Positions 8,491 to 18,488 of a DNA stretch of 38,769 nt are shown here, in pieces (the stretch's first letter is position 1; each line of letters starts with the position of its first letter). Source of the DNA: Acidimicrobiia bacterium. Its GTDB lineage: Bacteria > Actinomycetota > Acidimicrobiia > Spongiisociales > Spongiisociaceae. Both the position numbers and the translations under genes were made by a program. The stretch lies in the NCBI GenBank assembly GCA_021296345.1, contig JAGWAN010000020.1, forward strand, positions 44,437-83,205, written 5' to 3'. A model generated the notes under the pieces. It saw only the letters and a program-made list of their open reading frames with translations. It did not search any database and had not been told where the DNA came from.

Positions 8491-11400
8491 GTGCGCGCAC
8501 CCCTTTCCCCTTTCCTGGATCGTTGGCGCCACGACCACCTACCCCAACCTCCCGACCGGTTGGTGGTGCCGGTGGCAGCCCGAGCCATCACCGTCGGCGG
8601 GCTGGCCGGATCGGCCCGGGGGCCGGTCGTGGTGGTGGTTCCATCCGATCCGGAAGCCGAGGCCCTCGCCTCCGATCTCCGGCTGTTCACCGACGACGTG
8701 CTCCTGTTCCCATCCTGGGAGACCCTGCCCTTCGAGCACGTCTCCCCCAACCTGTCCACCATGGCCTCGCGGTCCGAGGTTCGGGACCGTCTGGCCGCCG
8801 GTCCTCGTGGCCTGGTGGTGATCGCTTCGGTGCGATCCGTGATCCAGCGGGTCAGCCGGTGCTCCACCGACCCGCTGGTGGTGAGATCGGGGACCGAGGT
8901 GGCGTTCGAGCCCCTCGTCAAACGCCTCGACGCCTACGGCTACGCCCGTACCGACCGGGTCGAGGCGAGAGGGGAGTTCGCCGTGCGGGGCGGCATCCTC
9001 GACGTCTTCCCGGCGCAGGCCGAACTCCCCGTCCGGCTCGACTTCTGGGGCGATCAGGTCGACGAGATCCGGGTGTTCTCGGTCGGGTCCCAGCGCTCCA
9101 CCGATTCGGTGGACGAGCTGCGGGCCTATCCGGCCCGCGAGCTACGCCCCGACCCGAAGGTACGAGAAGCAGCCCGGGACCTCTACGACCGCCTCCCTTG
9201 GGCGGCGTCGATATGGGATCGCTTCGCGCAGGGGATCCGGTTCGCCGGGATGGAGTCCTGGCTCCCCTGGTTGGCCCCGCCCCGCTGCTTCCTGGATGAG
9301 ATCCCGCCCCCGACCACCACGGTCCTCCTCGACCCGGTCCGGATCAGAGCCCGGGCAACAGACCTGGCCGAGGAGGAACAGGACCTGGCCGAGGCCCTCG
9401 CCGGGACCTGGGGCGAGAGCTTTCCGGTTGAACAGGACCGGCCGGCCCTGTTCCTCGATCTCGACGGCTCCCTTCCCGGAAAGGTGCTGGAGTGCCCTCC
9501 CCTGGCCGCCTCCCCGACCGACCGAGGCGTCACGGTTGGTCCCTGGGAGGCGCAACCGGGTGATCGAGAATCGGTCACTGCCGCGCTGCAACGCCTACGG
9601 ATCGCCGGTACGGATGTGGTCCTGGCCATGGACGGTGGCCCGGCCGCCAACCGGGTGGCGGAGGTTCTGAGGGAGAACGGCCTGGACCTACCGGTAATCG
9701 AGCAGTTGGCCCGGCCGGTCCGTTCGGGAATCCTCGCGGAGGGCATCCACACCGGAGTCGTGCTTCCCTCCCTCAAGCTGGCCGTGCTGGGCGAGCGGGA
9801 GATACTGGGTCGCCGCCGAGCCCATCGGCGCCCCGTCACCCGCCGCCGGACGGCCTCCGGATACGAAGACCTCAAACCCGGCGACTACGTGGTCCATCGC
9901 CACCACGGGATCGGACGCTTCGACGGGCTGATCAGCCGGACCATCGCCGGGGTGGAGCGCGACTACCTCCTGATCGTCTACGCCAAGGACGACCGCCTGT
10001 ACGTGCCCACCGACCAGCTGGCGGCGGTCCGCAAGTACACCGGCGGCGAATCCCCCCGTCTCAGCCGGATGGGGGGCCGCGACTGGGCGAACACCCGGAA
10101 CAAGGTGCGGCGCGAAGCCTCGGTCCTGGCCGAGCACGTGGTAGCGGTCCACCGGGCCCGTGCCGCAGCCAAGGGCCACGCCTTCGCACCTGACACTCCT
10201 TGGCAGCGCGAGATAGAGGAGGCCTTCCCCTTCGAGGAGACCGCCGACCAGCTGACCGCTATCGAGGACGTCAAGAGGGACATGGAGTCCCCGCTCCCCA
10301 TGGACCGCCTCATCTTCGGCGACGTGGGTTTCGGCAAGACCGAGGTCGCCCTGCGGGCCGCCTTCAAGGCCGTGGCGGACGGACACCAGGTGGCCATGCT
10401 CTGTCCCACCACACTCCTCGTCCAGCAGCATTTCCAGACCTTCTCGGAGCGCTTCGCCGCCTATCCCCTGCGGGTCGAGATGTTGAGCCGTTTCCTGACC
10501 GCCGCCCAGGCACGCAGGGTGGTGAACGATCTCGAGAGCGGGCAGGTGGACATCGTGATTGGTACCCACGGGTTGCTGTCCGACCGGGTGAGGTTCCGCA
10601 AGCTGGGCCTCCTCGTCGTGGATGAGGAGCATCGCTTCGGCGTCAAGGCCAAGGACCGCATCAAGGCTATGAGGACGGCTGTGGACGTGATCACGCTGAC
10701 TGCCACGCCTATTCCACGGACGTTGGAGATGGCCCTCACCGGGATCCGGGATGTAAGCCACATCCTCACCCCACCGGAGGACCGGCACCCGATCCTCACC
10801 TTCGTGGGCCCCTACGACCCGAGGGTGGTGTCAGCGGCCATCCGTCGGGAGATGCTCCGCGACGGACAGGTCTTCTACGTCCACAACCGGGTGCGCTCGA
10901 TCGACCACGCCGTGGCCCGGCTCCGGGAGCTGGTACCGAATGCCCGCTACGGGGTGGCCCACGGCCGGATGAACGAGGGGAACCTCGAACAGATGATGCT
11001 CGACTTCTGGGATCACCGCTACGACGTGCTGGTCGCCACCACCATCATCGAGTCGGGGCTCGACCTGCCCCAGGTCAACACCCTGATCGTGGAACGGGCC
11101 GACCAACTGGGCCTGGCCCAACTCCATCAGCTTCGGGGTCGGGTGGGACGGTCGGGAAGGCGAGCCTACGCCTACCTGTTCCATCCTGAGACCACGCTGT
11201 CCGAAACCGCCTACCGGCGCCTGGAAGCCGTGGGTGAATCCAGCGATCTCGGATCCGGGCTGCAGCTCGCGCTGCGCGACCTGGAGATCCGGGGAGCGGG
11301 TTCGGTCCTCGGAGAGGTGCAGTCGGGGCACATCGCGGCGGTGGGGTTCGACATGTACGTGGAACTGGTCTCGGAGGCGGTGGCCGAAAGGATGGGTAAC

Positions 11401-11877
11401 GAGCCTGCCAGCGAGACCATCAGGGAAATCCGGATCGATCTGCCGGTCGACGCCCATCTGCCGGACGACTACGTATCCGATCAGCATGCCAGGCTCGAGG
11501 CATATCGCACCCTGGCAGTGGCCGTGTCCCAGGACGACGTGGCCGATGTGGCGCTGGAATGGCGGGACCGCTACGGCCCTCTCCCCGATGAGGCGGATCG
11601 CCTGCTCGACATGGCCCGCCTACGGGTGGAGGCGATCAGGGCGGGGATCGACGAGATCGTCCATCTCCGGGGAGAGGTCCGCCTCGGGCCTATTCGCCTC
11701 AGCCAATCACAGGAGATCCGCCTCGAGCGCCTGGCGCCGAAGGCCATCATGAACGCCACCCAGGGGAAACTGTTCCTACCCGTACCCGGGTACGTGGATG
11801 TCTTGCCCTTCCTGCTGACCTTTCTGACGAGAATGTGGCCCCCGCCCGCCGATCCGGTCGATGTCCCCGAGGCTTAG
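8491..11877 (+). CDS. mfd: transcription-repair coupling factor
   Basis: DNA translocase that removes RNA polymerase stalled at lesions and recruits UvrA. The 1128-residue length is normal. Domains in order: UvrB-like N-terminal region (about 1-250), CarD-like RNA polymerase-interaction domain (about 460-530, starting LKPGDYVVHRHHGIGRFDG), and the RecG-like motor with Walker A GDVGFGKTEV (from about 610), DEEH (about 709-713), TATPIPRTLEMAL and QLRGRVGRSGR. The C-terminal TRCF domain covers about 960-1090. The start is GTG 8491, without a Shine-Dalgarno but directly behind a -10-like TACGAT. Confidence 0.95.
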   Translation: MRAPLSPFLDRWRHDHLPQPPDRLVVPVAARAITVGGLAGSARGPVVVVVPSDPEAEALASDLRLFTDDVLLFPSWETLPFEHVSPNLSTMASRSEVRDRLAAGPRGLVVIASVRSVIQRVSRCSTDPLVVRSGTEVAFEPLVKRLDAYGYARTDRVEARGEFAVRGGILDVFPAQAELPVRLDFWGDQVDEIRVFSVGSQRSTDSVDELRAYPARELRPDPKVREAARDLYDRLPWAASIWDRFAQGIRFAGMESWLPWLAPPRCFLDEIPPPTTTVLLDPVRIRARATDLAEEEQDLAEALAGTWGESFPVEQDRPALFLDLDGSLPGKVLECPPLAASPTDRGVTVGPWEAQPGDRESVTAALQRLRIAGTDVVLAMDGGPAANRVAEVLRENGLDLPVIEQLARPVRSGILAEGIHTGVVLPSLKLAVLGEREILGRRRAHRRPVTRRRTASGYEDLKPGDYVVHRHHGIGRFDGLISRTIAGVERDYLLIVYAKDDRLYVPTDQLAAVRKYTGGESPRLSRMGGRDWANTRNKVRREASVLAEHVVAVHRARAAAKGHAFAPDTPWQREIEEAFPFEETADQLTAIEDVKRDMESPLPMDRLIFGDVGFGKTEVALRAAFKAVADGHQVAMLCPTTLLVQQHFQTFSERFAAYPLRVEMLSRFLTAAQARRVVNDLESGQVDIVIGTHGLLSDRVRFRKLGLLVVDEEHRFGVKAKDRIKAMRTAVDVITLTATPIPRTLEMALTGIRDVSHILTPPEDRHPILTFVGPYDPRVVSAAIRREMLRDGQVFYVHNRVRSIDHAVARLRELVPNARYGVAHGRMNEGNLEQMMLDFWDHRYDVLVATTIIESGLDLPQVNTLIVERADQLGLAQLHQLRGRVGRSGRRAYAYLFHPETTLSETAYRRLEAVGESSDLGSGLQLALRDLEIRGAGSVLGEVQSGHIAAVGFDMYVELVSEAVAERMGNEPASETIREIRIDLPVDAHLPDDYVSDQHARLEAYRTLAVAVSQDDVADVALEWRDRYGPLPDEADRLLDMARLRVEAIRAGIDEIVHLRGEVRLGPIRLSQSQEIRLERLAPKAIMNATQGKLFLPVPGYVDVLPFLLTFLTRMWPPPADPVDVPEA

Positions 11878-12001
11878 GTCTCCGGAGGCACGGCGTCCGG
11901 TCGGGCCCTCAGTGGTCTGCGTCAGGAGAATCAGGGCTACCATCGCTACCCGAACTCCGTGGGCGCCGGAACCGGATTGCGTCCGTAGGAAGGAGACAAG
12001 G

Positions 12002-12949
12002 TTGCGTAGTCTCATCACCGGACGCCGCGGGAGCCGGGCCCGTCCGGCCTTCCTCGCGCTCGTGTCGTTGGCAGCGGCTCTTCTCGCAGCGTGCGGGAGC
12101 ACCGGCGAGGTAGCCACGGTTGACGGCGAACCGATCACCTTCGACGAGGTGGCCGCCCTGATCCCCGATGAGGGCGACACGGTCGACGTCTCCCGCTTCG
12201 CCAACTCGCTGATGCTGGTGGTGGCCGACCGGGTGATGTCCTCGCAAGCCGAGGAACATTTCGGAGTGGTCAGGACCGAGCAGCAGGTCGACGGCAAGCT
12301 CGGGGAACTGCTTCTTCAGACCGGCCTGTCCGCCGAGCAGATCTACGAGACGTACGGCCTGACCGAGACCTCTCTCCGTCTCATCGCAGCCCAGGAAGTC
12401 ACGGCGGAACAGGTAGCTGCCGAGCTCCTGGCCGGCGCCGAACCGGCGACCGAAGAGGAACTGATGGCGATCTACGAGGCGTCGCTCCGTGACCTCAGCG
12501 AGGTCTGTGCCGCCCATATCCTCGTCGAGACCGAGGAGGAGGGCAACGCCACCTACGACCGCGCCATAGCCGGTGAGGACTTCGCAGCGCTGGCGATGGA
12601 GCTGTCAACCGGCCCGAGCGGCCCCAACGGCGGTGATCTGGGGTGCTCCTCCCCTGCCACCTACGTGGAGGAGTTCGCCGCCGCGACGCTCGAAGCGGAG
12701 GTGGGCGTCCCATTCGGACCGGTCCAGACGAGCTTCGGCTGGCACGTGATCCTGGTGAACGAGCGGACCGCTCCCGCCTTCGAGGATGTCAGGGACAGGC
12801 TGGCCGAGGACCTGCAGCTATCTGACGGCAACCGGCGATGGGTGGAGTGGCTGACCCGCGTCCTGGTAGAAGCGGAGGTCACCGTGGAGCCTGAGTACGG
12901 GACATGGACCACCGAGCCCAGCCCCAACATCATCCCGCCGGAATCCTGA
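12002..12949 (+). CDS. SurA/PrsA-like parvulin peptidyl-prolyl isomerase lipoprotein
   Basis: Extracytoplasmic folding factor of 315 residues. The signal peptide ends in a canonical lipobox LLAAC (C31). A SurA-type N-terminal helical chaperone region (about 35-165) is followed by a parvulin domain (about 175-270) with the CAAHILVE strand, the FAALAMELSTGPSG segment, GGDLG and the FGWHVI strand. The start is TTG 12002 because AAGGAG (11990-11995) is 6 bases upstream; the frame is open back to 11861, but those residues precede the signal peptide and look non-coding. Its end overlaps the annotated start of the MazG gene. Confidence 0.85.
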   Translation: MRSLITGRRGSRARPAFLALVSLAAALLAACGSTGEVATVDGEPITFDEVAALIPDEGDTVDVSRFANSLMLVVADRVMSSQAEEHFGVVRTEQQVDGKLGELLLQTGLSAEQIYETYGLTETSLRLIAAQEVTAEQVAAELLAGAEPATEEELMAIYEASLRDLSEVCAAHILVETEEEGNATYDRAIAGEDFAALAMELSTGPSGPNGGDLGCSSPATYVEEFAAATLEAEVGVPFGPVQTSFGWHVILVNERTAPAFEDVRDRLAEDLQLSDGNRRWVEWLTRVLVEAEVTVEPEYGTWTTEPSPNIIPPES

Positions 12950-14409
12950 GCGAAGTCCTGATCGTCGCCGGCCTCGGGCTCGGAGATCTCTCCCGGACTC
13001 CGGCCGGGGCCCGGGAGGCATTGCTCGATCCTGATCGCCGCGTGATCCTCCGTACCGGGCAGCACCCTGCCGCCGCCCAGCTCGCGCGGAGTCGGCAGGT
13101 GACGACCTGTGACGACCTCTATGACGCAGGCGAGACGTTCGAAGATGTGTACGAAGCCATCGTGTCGAGGGTGCTGGCGGCGGCGGAGACCAGCCCCGTA
13201 ATTTACGCGACGCCTGGTAGCCCGCTCTACGGGGAACGCACTGTCGCCGAGTTGAGGAAGCGCTGCCGGGCCGCGGGCCGGCCGGTCGAATTGAGACACG
13301 CCCCCTCCTTCCTCGACGAGGTGTTCGCCGCCCTTGAGCTGGACCCCACCGAGCGGGGCTTCACCGTTCTGGACGGCCGGGACCTGCCCGATCCCCTGAT
13401 GTTGCACCTGCCTACGGTGGTGTTCCAGGTCGACACCGGACCGGTGCTCGACGATGCGCTACGCCGGCTCGGAGGCACCCTCCCCGACGGCACCCCGGTG
13501 ACCGTGATGTCCGACCTCGGCACCGAGAAGGCCCTGATCCGGACCTACCCGATCGAAGAAGTCCCCGCCGATGCGGCCGGTTCGCGCACCAGCCTGTTCC
13601 TCGACCCTCCCGAGACCGGCCTGGTCGGAGCCATCCGGGCGATGCGCCGGCTGAGGAGGGAGTGTCCGTGGGATCGGCGGCAGACGCACGACTCTCTCAC
13701 GCCATACGCGGTGGAGGAAACCTTCGAGCTGCTGGAAGCGATCGGCCGGCTCCCTCACGGCGCCCCTGAAGGGAATGAGACCGACTACGTGACCTACCAC
13801 GATGTGGAGGATGAGTTGGGCGATGTCCTCCTGCAGGTGATCTTCCACTCCAACCTGGCCTCGGAAGCGGGGGCGTTCGACATCGAAGACGTGGCCGAGA
13901 CCCTCCGGCGCAAGCTGGTGCGCCGCCATCCCCACGTGTTCGGCACTGTCGAGGTCCGAGACGCCGAGGAGGTGATCGCCAACTGGGTGGAGATCAAAGC
14001 GGGCGAGAAACACCGTGAATCGCTCATGGACGGCGTGCCGGGCGCTCTGCCCGGACTGGACCGTGCTGTCAAGCTCCAGAAAAGAGCCGCTCGGGTGGGA
14101 TTCGACTGGCCGGACGCCCGTTCGGTGGTGGCCGATGTGGAGGAGGAGATCGCCGAGTTGGTCGAGGTGATCGACGAGGGCGAGGAAGCCGACCCCGAGG
14201 ATGCCTACCACGAGCTGGGCGACGTGCTGTTCGCGGTGGCCAACCTGGCCCGGCACCTCGGCGTGCCACCCGAACTGGCGCTGCGCAAGGCCGTCAACCG
14301 GTTCGAGAGCCGTTTCCGCCGCATGGAGGAACTCGACGACCTATCCGCCGCCGACCTGGACCGCCTCGACGCCCTCTGGGAACAGGCCAAACGAGAAGAA
14401 CGCTCCTGA
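12904..14409 (+). CDS. mazG: tetrapyrrole-methylase-like/MazG nucleotide pyrophosphohydrolase fusion
   Basis: Two-part protein like Bacillus YabN. The N-terminal region (about 15-240) resembles SAM-dependent tetrapyrrole methylases (VLIVAGLGLGDLSRTP, YATPGSPLYGERT). The C-terminal region carries two MazG units, both with intact metal motifs: EETFE then EDELGD (about 270-307), and EEEIAE then HELGD (about 413-440). MazG enzymes hydrolyse non-canonical NTPs or (p)ppGpp. The only ATG is at 12904, which overlaps the previous gene by 46 bases, lacks a ribosome binding site and adds 14 residues outside the fold. A CTG at 12946 overlapping the upstream stop as CTGA matches the YabN N terminus better. 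The product is 501 residues from 12904 or 487 from 12946. Confidence 0.87.
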   Translation: MDHRAQPQHHPAGILSEVLIVAGLGLGDLSRTPAGAREALLDPDRRVILRTGQHPAAAQLARSRQVTTCDDLYDAGETFEDVYEAIVSRVLAAAETSPVIYATPGSPLYGERTVAELRKRCRAAGRPVELRHAPSFLDEVFAALELDPTERGFTVLDGRDLPDPLMLHLPTVVFQVDTGPVLDDALRRLGGTLPDGTPVTVMSDLGTEKALIRTYPIEEVPADAAGSRTSLFLDPPETGLVGAIRAMRRLRRECPWDRRQTHDSLTPYAVEETFELLEAIGRLPHGAPEGNETDYVTYHDVEDELGDVLLQVIFHSNLASEAGAFDIEDVAETLRRKLVRRHPHVFGTVEVRDAEEVIANWVEIKAGEKHRESLMDGVPGALPGLDRAVKLQKRAARVGFDWPDARSVVADVEEEIAELVEVIDEGEEADPEDAYHELGDVLFAVANLARHLGVPPELALRKAVNRFESRFRRMEELDDLSAADLDRLDALWEQAKREERS

Positions 14410-14421
14410 AAGTCCGGCCCA

Positions 14422-14450
14422 CGCGGTTACGTGCACGCGAGTAATCCACG
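14422..14450. terminator. imperfect hairpin between convergent genes
   Basis: GGTTAC (14425-14430) can pair with GTAATCC (14441-14447) with one bulged T, and outer CG pairs extend the stem. It sits between the mazG stop and the end of the HNH pseudogene and could act in both directions. There is no T-run. Confidence 0.25.
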
Positions 14451-14505
14451 CGCGAGCCATCGTATTGGGTCGGGGTTGGGAGGTCGGATCGAGAGGGGCT
14501 GGGGG

Positions 14506-15866
14506 TCAGGGAGGCGCTCGGTTGATCTTAGCAAGTGCTCGGAGTAAGGAGAGGGCGTGGGGATCGGGGGGAGGTGGCCGGTAGCCGCAGGCTCGGCGGT
14601 TGGGCAGCAGGCGCCTCCGGCGGGGTGGTGACTGGGGGTCGATCCGCATGCCTCGGCGGTGCACGGCCACATGGTGGTGCCACCAGCACAGGGTGGTGAG
14701 GTTCTCGGACGAGTGGTCGCCGCCTCTGGATCGTTCGAGGATGTGGTGAACCTCCAACCGGTAGCTGGAGCTGCACCCGTCGATGGTGCATCCTCCGTCG
14801 CGGGCGAGGACAGCCCGCCGCATACCGGGCCGAATGGCGGAGGTGGATCCGTGACGGGTGATGTCCTGTCCCGCCACAGTGATAGCTTCGATCCGGCCCG
14901 AACATTGGATGAGGTCCACGGTGTCGGGACCCACCCGCCCTCCGGCCAGCACGGCGGCGCCCTGCTCGAAGCCCGACGCTTCGGCGACAGGGTTGTTGGC
15001 CACGACCATGAGCAAGGGCTCGCGCCGGCCGCGAGGTGGAGGTTCACCGGGCGCGGCTGCCGGGGAGACCATGGGGTGCTGGTCGAGTTCGTCCTGGCAT
15101 AGGGTGGTGAGCGCCAGCGCTCTGCGCTGACCGGCATCGGGCCGGTCCTCTGCGGCCGGGACCAGTGTCTCGCCTCTGCGGTTGAGTGCTTCGCGGCATA
15201 TCTCCGCCTCGAACGCTCCGAGGCGGCCGTTCATGCGTACATGTGAACCATCCAGGGAGGGCTGGAAAGCGACATACTGGCCCTCGAAGATCCGCCGCTC
15301 GTCCGCGCGGGTGATTTTCCGCATCTGCTGGACGACACGTCCGACCGAATCGGGGTCCAGGTCCCTGGTCCGGGCGATCTCCTCCGCCGACGCTCCGGCT
15401 TCCCGTAGCCGGGTCTCTTCCAGGACTCGAACGTAGGAAACCTCACCCTGACGTATACGTTCGATGTGGCTGTCGTCCAGTCGCTGGGCCAGGTACACCA
15501 TGTCGCGGGCCGTGGAGCGATGCGCATCCATGCGTGACGCCACAAGATCGACCGGGTTGCCGTACCCGAGTCGCGCCGAGCTGTTGCTCCGCAGCATGCC
15601 CTTGACCCAAACGCAACTGGCCCCCTGGCCCGGCTGACTACGGCCTGCTCGCGGACCAGGGCCGCTTCGGCTTGGGCGTCCTCGACATCAGGATGTAGAT
15701 GGCCGCCGCCGTTGACCAGGTGCCGGGCCCGGTCATAAGCCCGTTGTCGCTCCTTCTGGTAGCGAGTCATGAACAGGTCCGAGTGCGATCCTCGGACGTC
15801 GCCGGTGACCGCGGCGCCGGGTTCGACCGTGTCGCCCTCCGGGTAATCGAGTAGGTATTCGTACAT
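14506..15866 (-). pseudogene. DUF222/HNH endonuclease (REP13E12-type), broken by a frameshift
   Basis: The C-terminal part (15597 to 14506) holds the DUF222 helical region (ARDMVYLAQRL, LEETRLREAGASAEEIA) and an intact HNH nuclease motif: CTIDGC, LEVHHILERSRGGDHSS, ENLTTLCWWHHH. The N terminus is in another frame and starts at ATG 15866 (MYEYLLDYPEGDTVEP), running to VREQAVVSRARG. The frames meet at a run of five C on the + strand (15621-15625). One extra base there joins them into a single protein of about 453 residues. So this is either a recent one-base loss, a sequencing error or a slippage site. DUF222-HNH genes occur in many copies in actinobacteria and may be selfish or defence-related; the role is unknown. 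Confidence 0.78.
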
Positions 15867-15921
15867 ATGTTCGCATGGTACGCCATACGTGTGACATAAA
15901 CCAGCTGAAACCATGCCAATA

Positions 15922-15949
15922 AGTATGTAGCTATGGCTTCTTTCTGCAA
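15922..15949 (-). promoter_or_regulatory. candidate promoter of the HNH gene
   Basis: Read on the minus strand, TTGCAG (15949-15944) is separated by 16 bases from CATACT (15927-15922), in the AT-rich stretch between the HNH gene and eno. The transcript would have a leader of about 45-50 bases. Confidence 0.35.
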
Positions 15950-15995
15950 TTCTGTTGTGGAGGCCGCGCCAGCCATGGATGCCCGGAATTGGCGG

Positions 15996-17313
<1,318 letters not shown>

Positions 17314-17315
17314 CG

Positions 17316-17711
17316 GTGGAAGCCCGCCAGCGCCGCAGCGTCCTCCTCCCCCTCGTAATGCTGGGGATCGTGCTGGTTGCAGCGGTGGACGTGTTTCCGG
17401 TCCGCCAACTGATCGCGCTGAACGGAGAGGCAGAGGAGCTCCGCTTGCACCTGGCCGAGATCCAGGAGGAAAACACTGGGCTGGAGGCGGAGATAGAGAG
17501 GCTGCACTCCCCGACCGAGATCGAGCGCATCGCCCGAGCCGACTTCGGCTACGTGAATCCAGGTGAGACCAGCTACGTGGTCATCATGACCGACGAACCC
17601 TATGACCAGGACCAACCGCAGGGCGGATCGGACGAGTTGGTACCCGAGTCCGGCGGGTTCTGGGAGGCGTTCTGGGACTTCCTTACCGGCCGCGACATGA
17701 GCCATGGATGA
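17316..17711 (+). CDS. FtsB/DivIC-family septum formation protein
   Basis: Bitopic membrane protein of 131 residues expected to act with FtsL/FtsQ in division. A short cytoplasmic basic start (MEARQRR) leads to one membrane segment (about 8-26) and a coiled coil (about 33-63, rich in Glu and Leu). The conserved DivIC segment follows: SPTEIERIARADFGYVNPGE. A Gly/acidic C-terminal tail completes it. GTG 17316 is preceded by GGAGG (17302-17306). It overlaps the next gene by 8 bases, so translation is probably coupled. Confidence 0.85.
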   Translation: MEARQRRSVLLPLVMLGIVLVAAVDVFPVRQLIALNGEAEELRLHLAEIQEENTGLEAEIERLHSPTEIERIARADFGYVNPGETSYVVIMTDEPYDQDQPQGGSDELVPESGGFWEAFWDFLTGRDMSHG

Positions 17712-18225
17712 GCGTCAGGTCGTAGCGGCACAGATCGGCCGGCCCTCGAGAGCGGAGATCACCACCCCATCCCGTTGCCATCTCGACCTTCCGGTCGTCG
17801 TCCGGGTGCCCCCGATACTGGAGGACGGCACACCCTTCCCGACCCTGTACTGGTTGACATGCCCGCTGGCGGTGCGGCGGATCAGCCGCATCGAGAGCGG
17901 CGGAGGGGTCAAAGCACTGGACCGGCGGGCGGACCGGGTCCCTACCTTCGGCGCCGCGCTGGAAGCGGCCCACGCCCGTTACGCCGCCGAGCGGGACGCC
18001 TTGCTGCCGGAGGGCGTGGAACCACAACCCCGGGGAGGAATAGCGGGCGCCACCAGCGGGGTCAAGTGCCTGCATGCCCACTACGCGGACACGCGGGCCG
18101 GCAACGCCAATCCGGTGGGAGAACTGGTATCTCCCTGGGTGGAGCCGCTCGACTGTCCGGTGCCCTGCGTGATCGAGGCCGAGGGCCGGGCCACCCGGAA
18201 CACCCGCTGGGTCGAGCCCCGCTGA
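17704..18225 (+). CDS. DUF501 family protein
   Basis: Conserved actinobacterial protein of unknown function, 173 residues. It contains the family's CHLDLPVVVRVPP strand, the TLYWLTCPLAVRRISRIE segment, and GVKCLHAHYA (C122, H124, H126) near the C terminus, with further cysteines in DCPVPC. The Cys/His pattern suggests metal binding (inference). It normally lies between ftsB and an exopolyphosphatase (ppx/gppA) gene. Here no ppx follows; a terminator-like hairpin and a tRNA do. ATG 17704 overlaps ftsB by 8 bases. Confidence 0.85.
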   Translation: MDERQVVAAQIGRPSRAEITTPSRCHLDLPVVVRVPPILEDGTPFPTLYWLTCPLAVRRISRIESGGGVKALDRRADRVPTFGAALEAAHARYAAERDALLPEGVEPQPRGGIAGATSGVKCLHAHYADTRAGNANPVGELVSPWVEPLDCPVPCVIEAEGRATRNTRWVEPR

Positions 18226-18234
18226 ACGGACGGA

Positions 18235-18256
18235 CCGGTGCGAGAATGGGCACCGG
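18235..18256 (+). terminator. hairpin terminator of the eno-ftsB-DUF501 operon
   Basis: A perfect 7-bp stem, CCGGTGC (18235-18241) with GCACCGG (18250-18256), loop GAGAATGG, starts 10 bases after the DUF501 stop. No T-run. Confidence 0.6.
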
Positions 18257-18402
18257 GAAGGCGCACGGATAGGCTGGAGCGAGGCGCGGCGCACCAGGAG
18301 CGGTCCCACAGGCATGCTTCGGCAAGCAGGGATCCGGAACCGGCAGGACCGATCGGAACGATGAGAGCCTCGCAGGATCCTCCCTACCCGCGCACCCGCT
18401 TG

Positions 18403-18487
18403 GCCCGGGTGACGAAATCGGTAGACGTGGCGGACTTAAACTCCGCTGCCCCTAAGGGGCGTGTGGGTTCGAATCCCACCCCGGGCA
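18403..18487 (+). tRNA. tRNA-Leu (anticodon UAA)
   Basis: Class II tRNA of 85 bases. The acceptor stem is GCCCGGG (18403-18409) with CCCGGGC (18480-18486) and discriminator A. The anticodon stem GCGGA/TCCGC encloses loop CTTAAAC, giving anticodon TAA (18437-18439), which reads UUA. The long variable arm contains GCCCCTAAGGGGC. The T arm is GTGGG-TTCGAAT-CCCAC (18463-18479). CCA is not encoded. In Streptomyces the equivalent tRNA is bldA; here UUA codons occur in ordinary genes. The 3' half is the end of a putative island. Confidence 0.95.
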
Positions 18488-18488
18488 C
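18457..18488 (+). repeat. tRNA-side copy of a degenerate direct repeat (att-like)
   Basis: The 3' half of the tRNA matches sequence at 20997-21030: GGGCGTGTGGGTT is identical, a diverged middle follows, then CCGGGCAC is identical. The spacing differs by 2 bases. This is the usual geometry of integration at a tRNA 3' end. Confidence 0.5.

Noticed and set aside
14659-15102. Plus-strand frame opposite the HNH gene
   Set aside because: It is the complement of a clear DUF222-HNH coding sequence and has no family features of its own.
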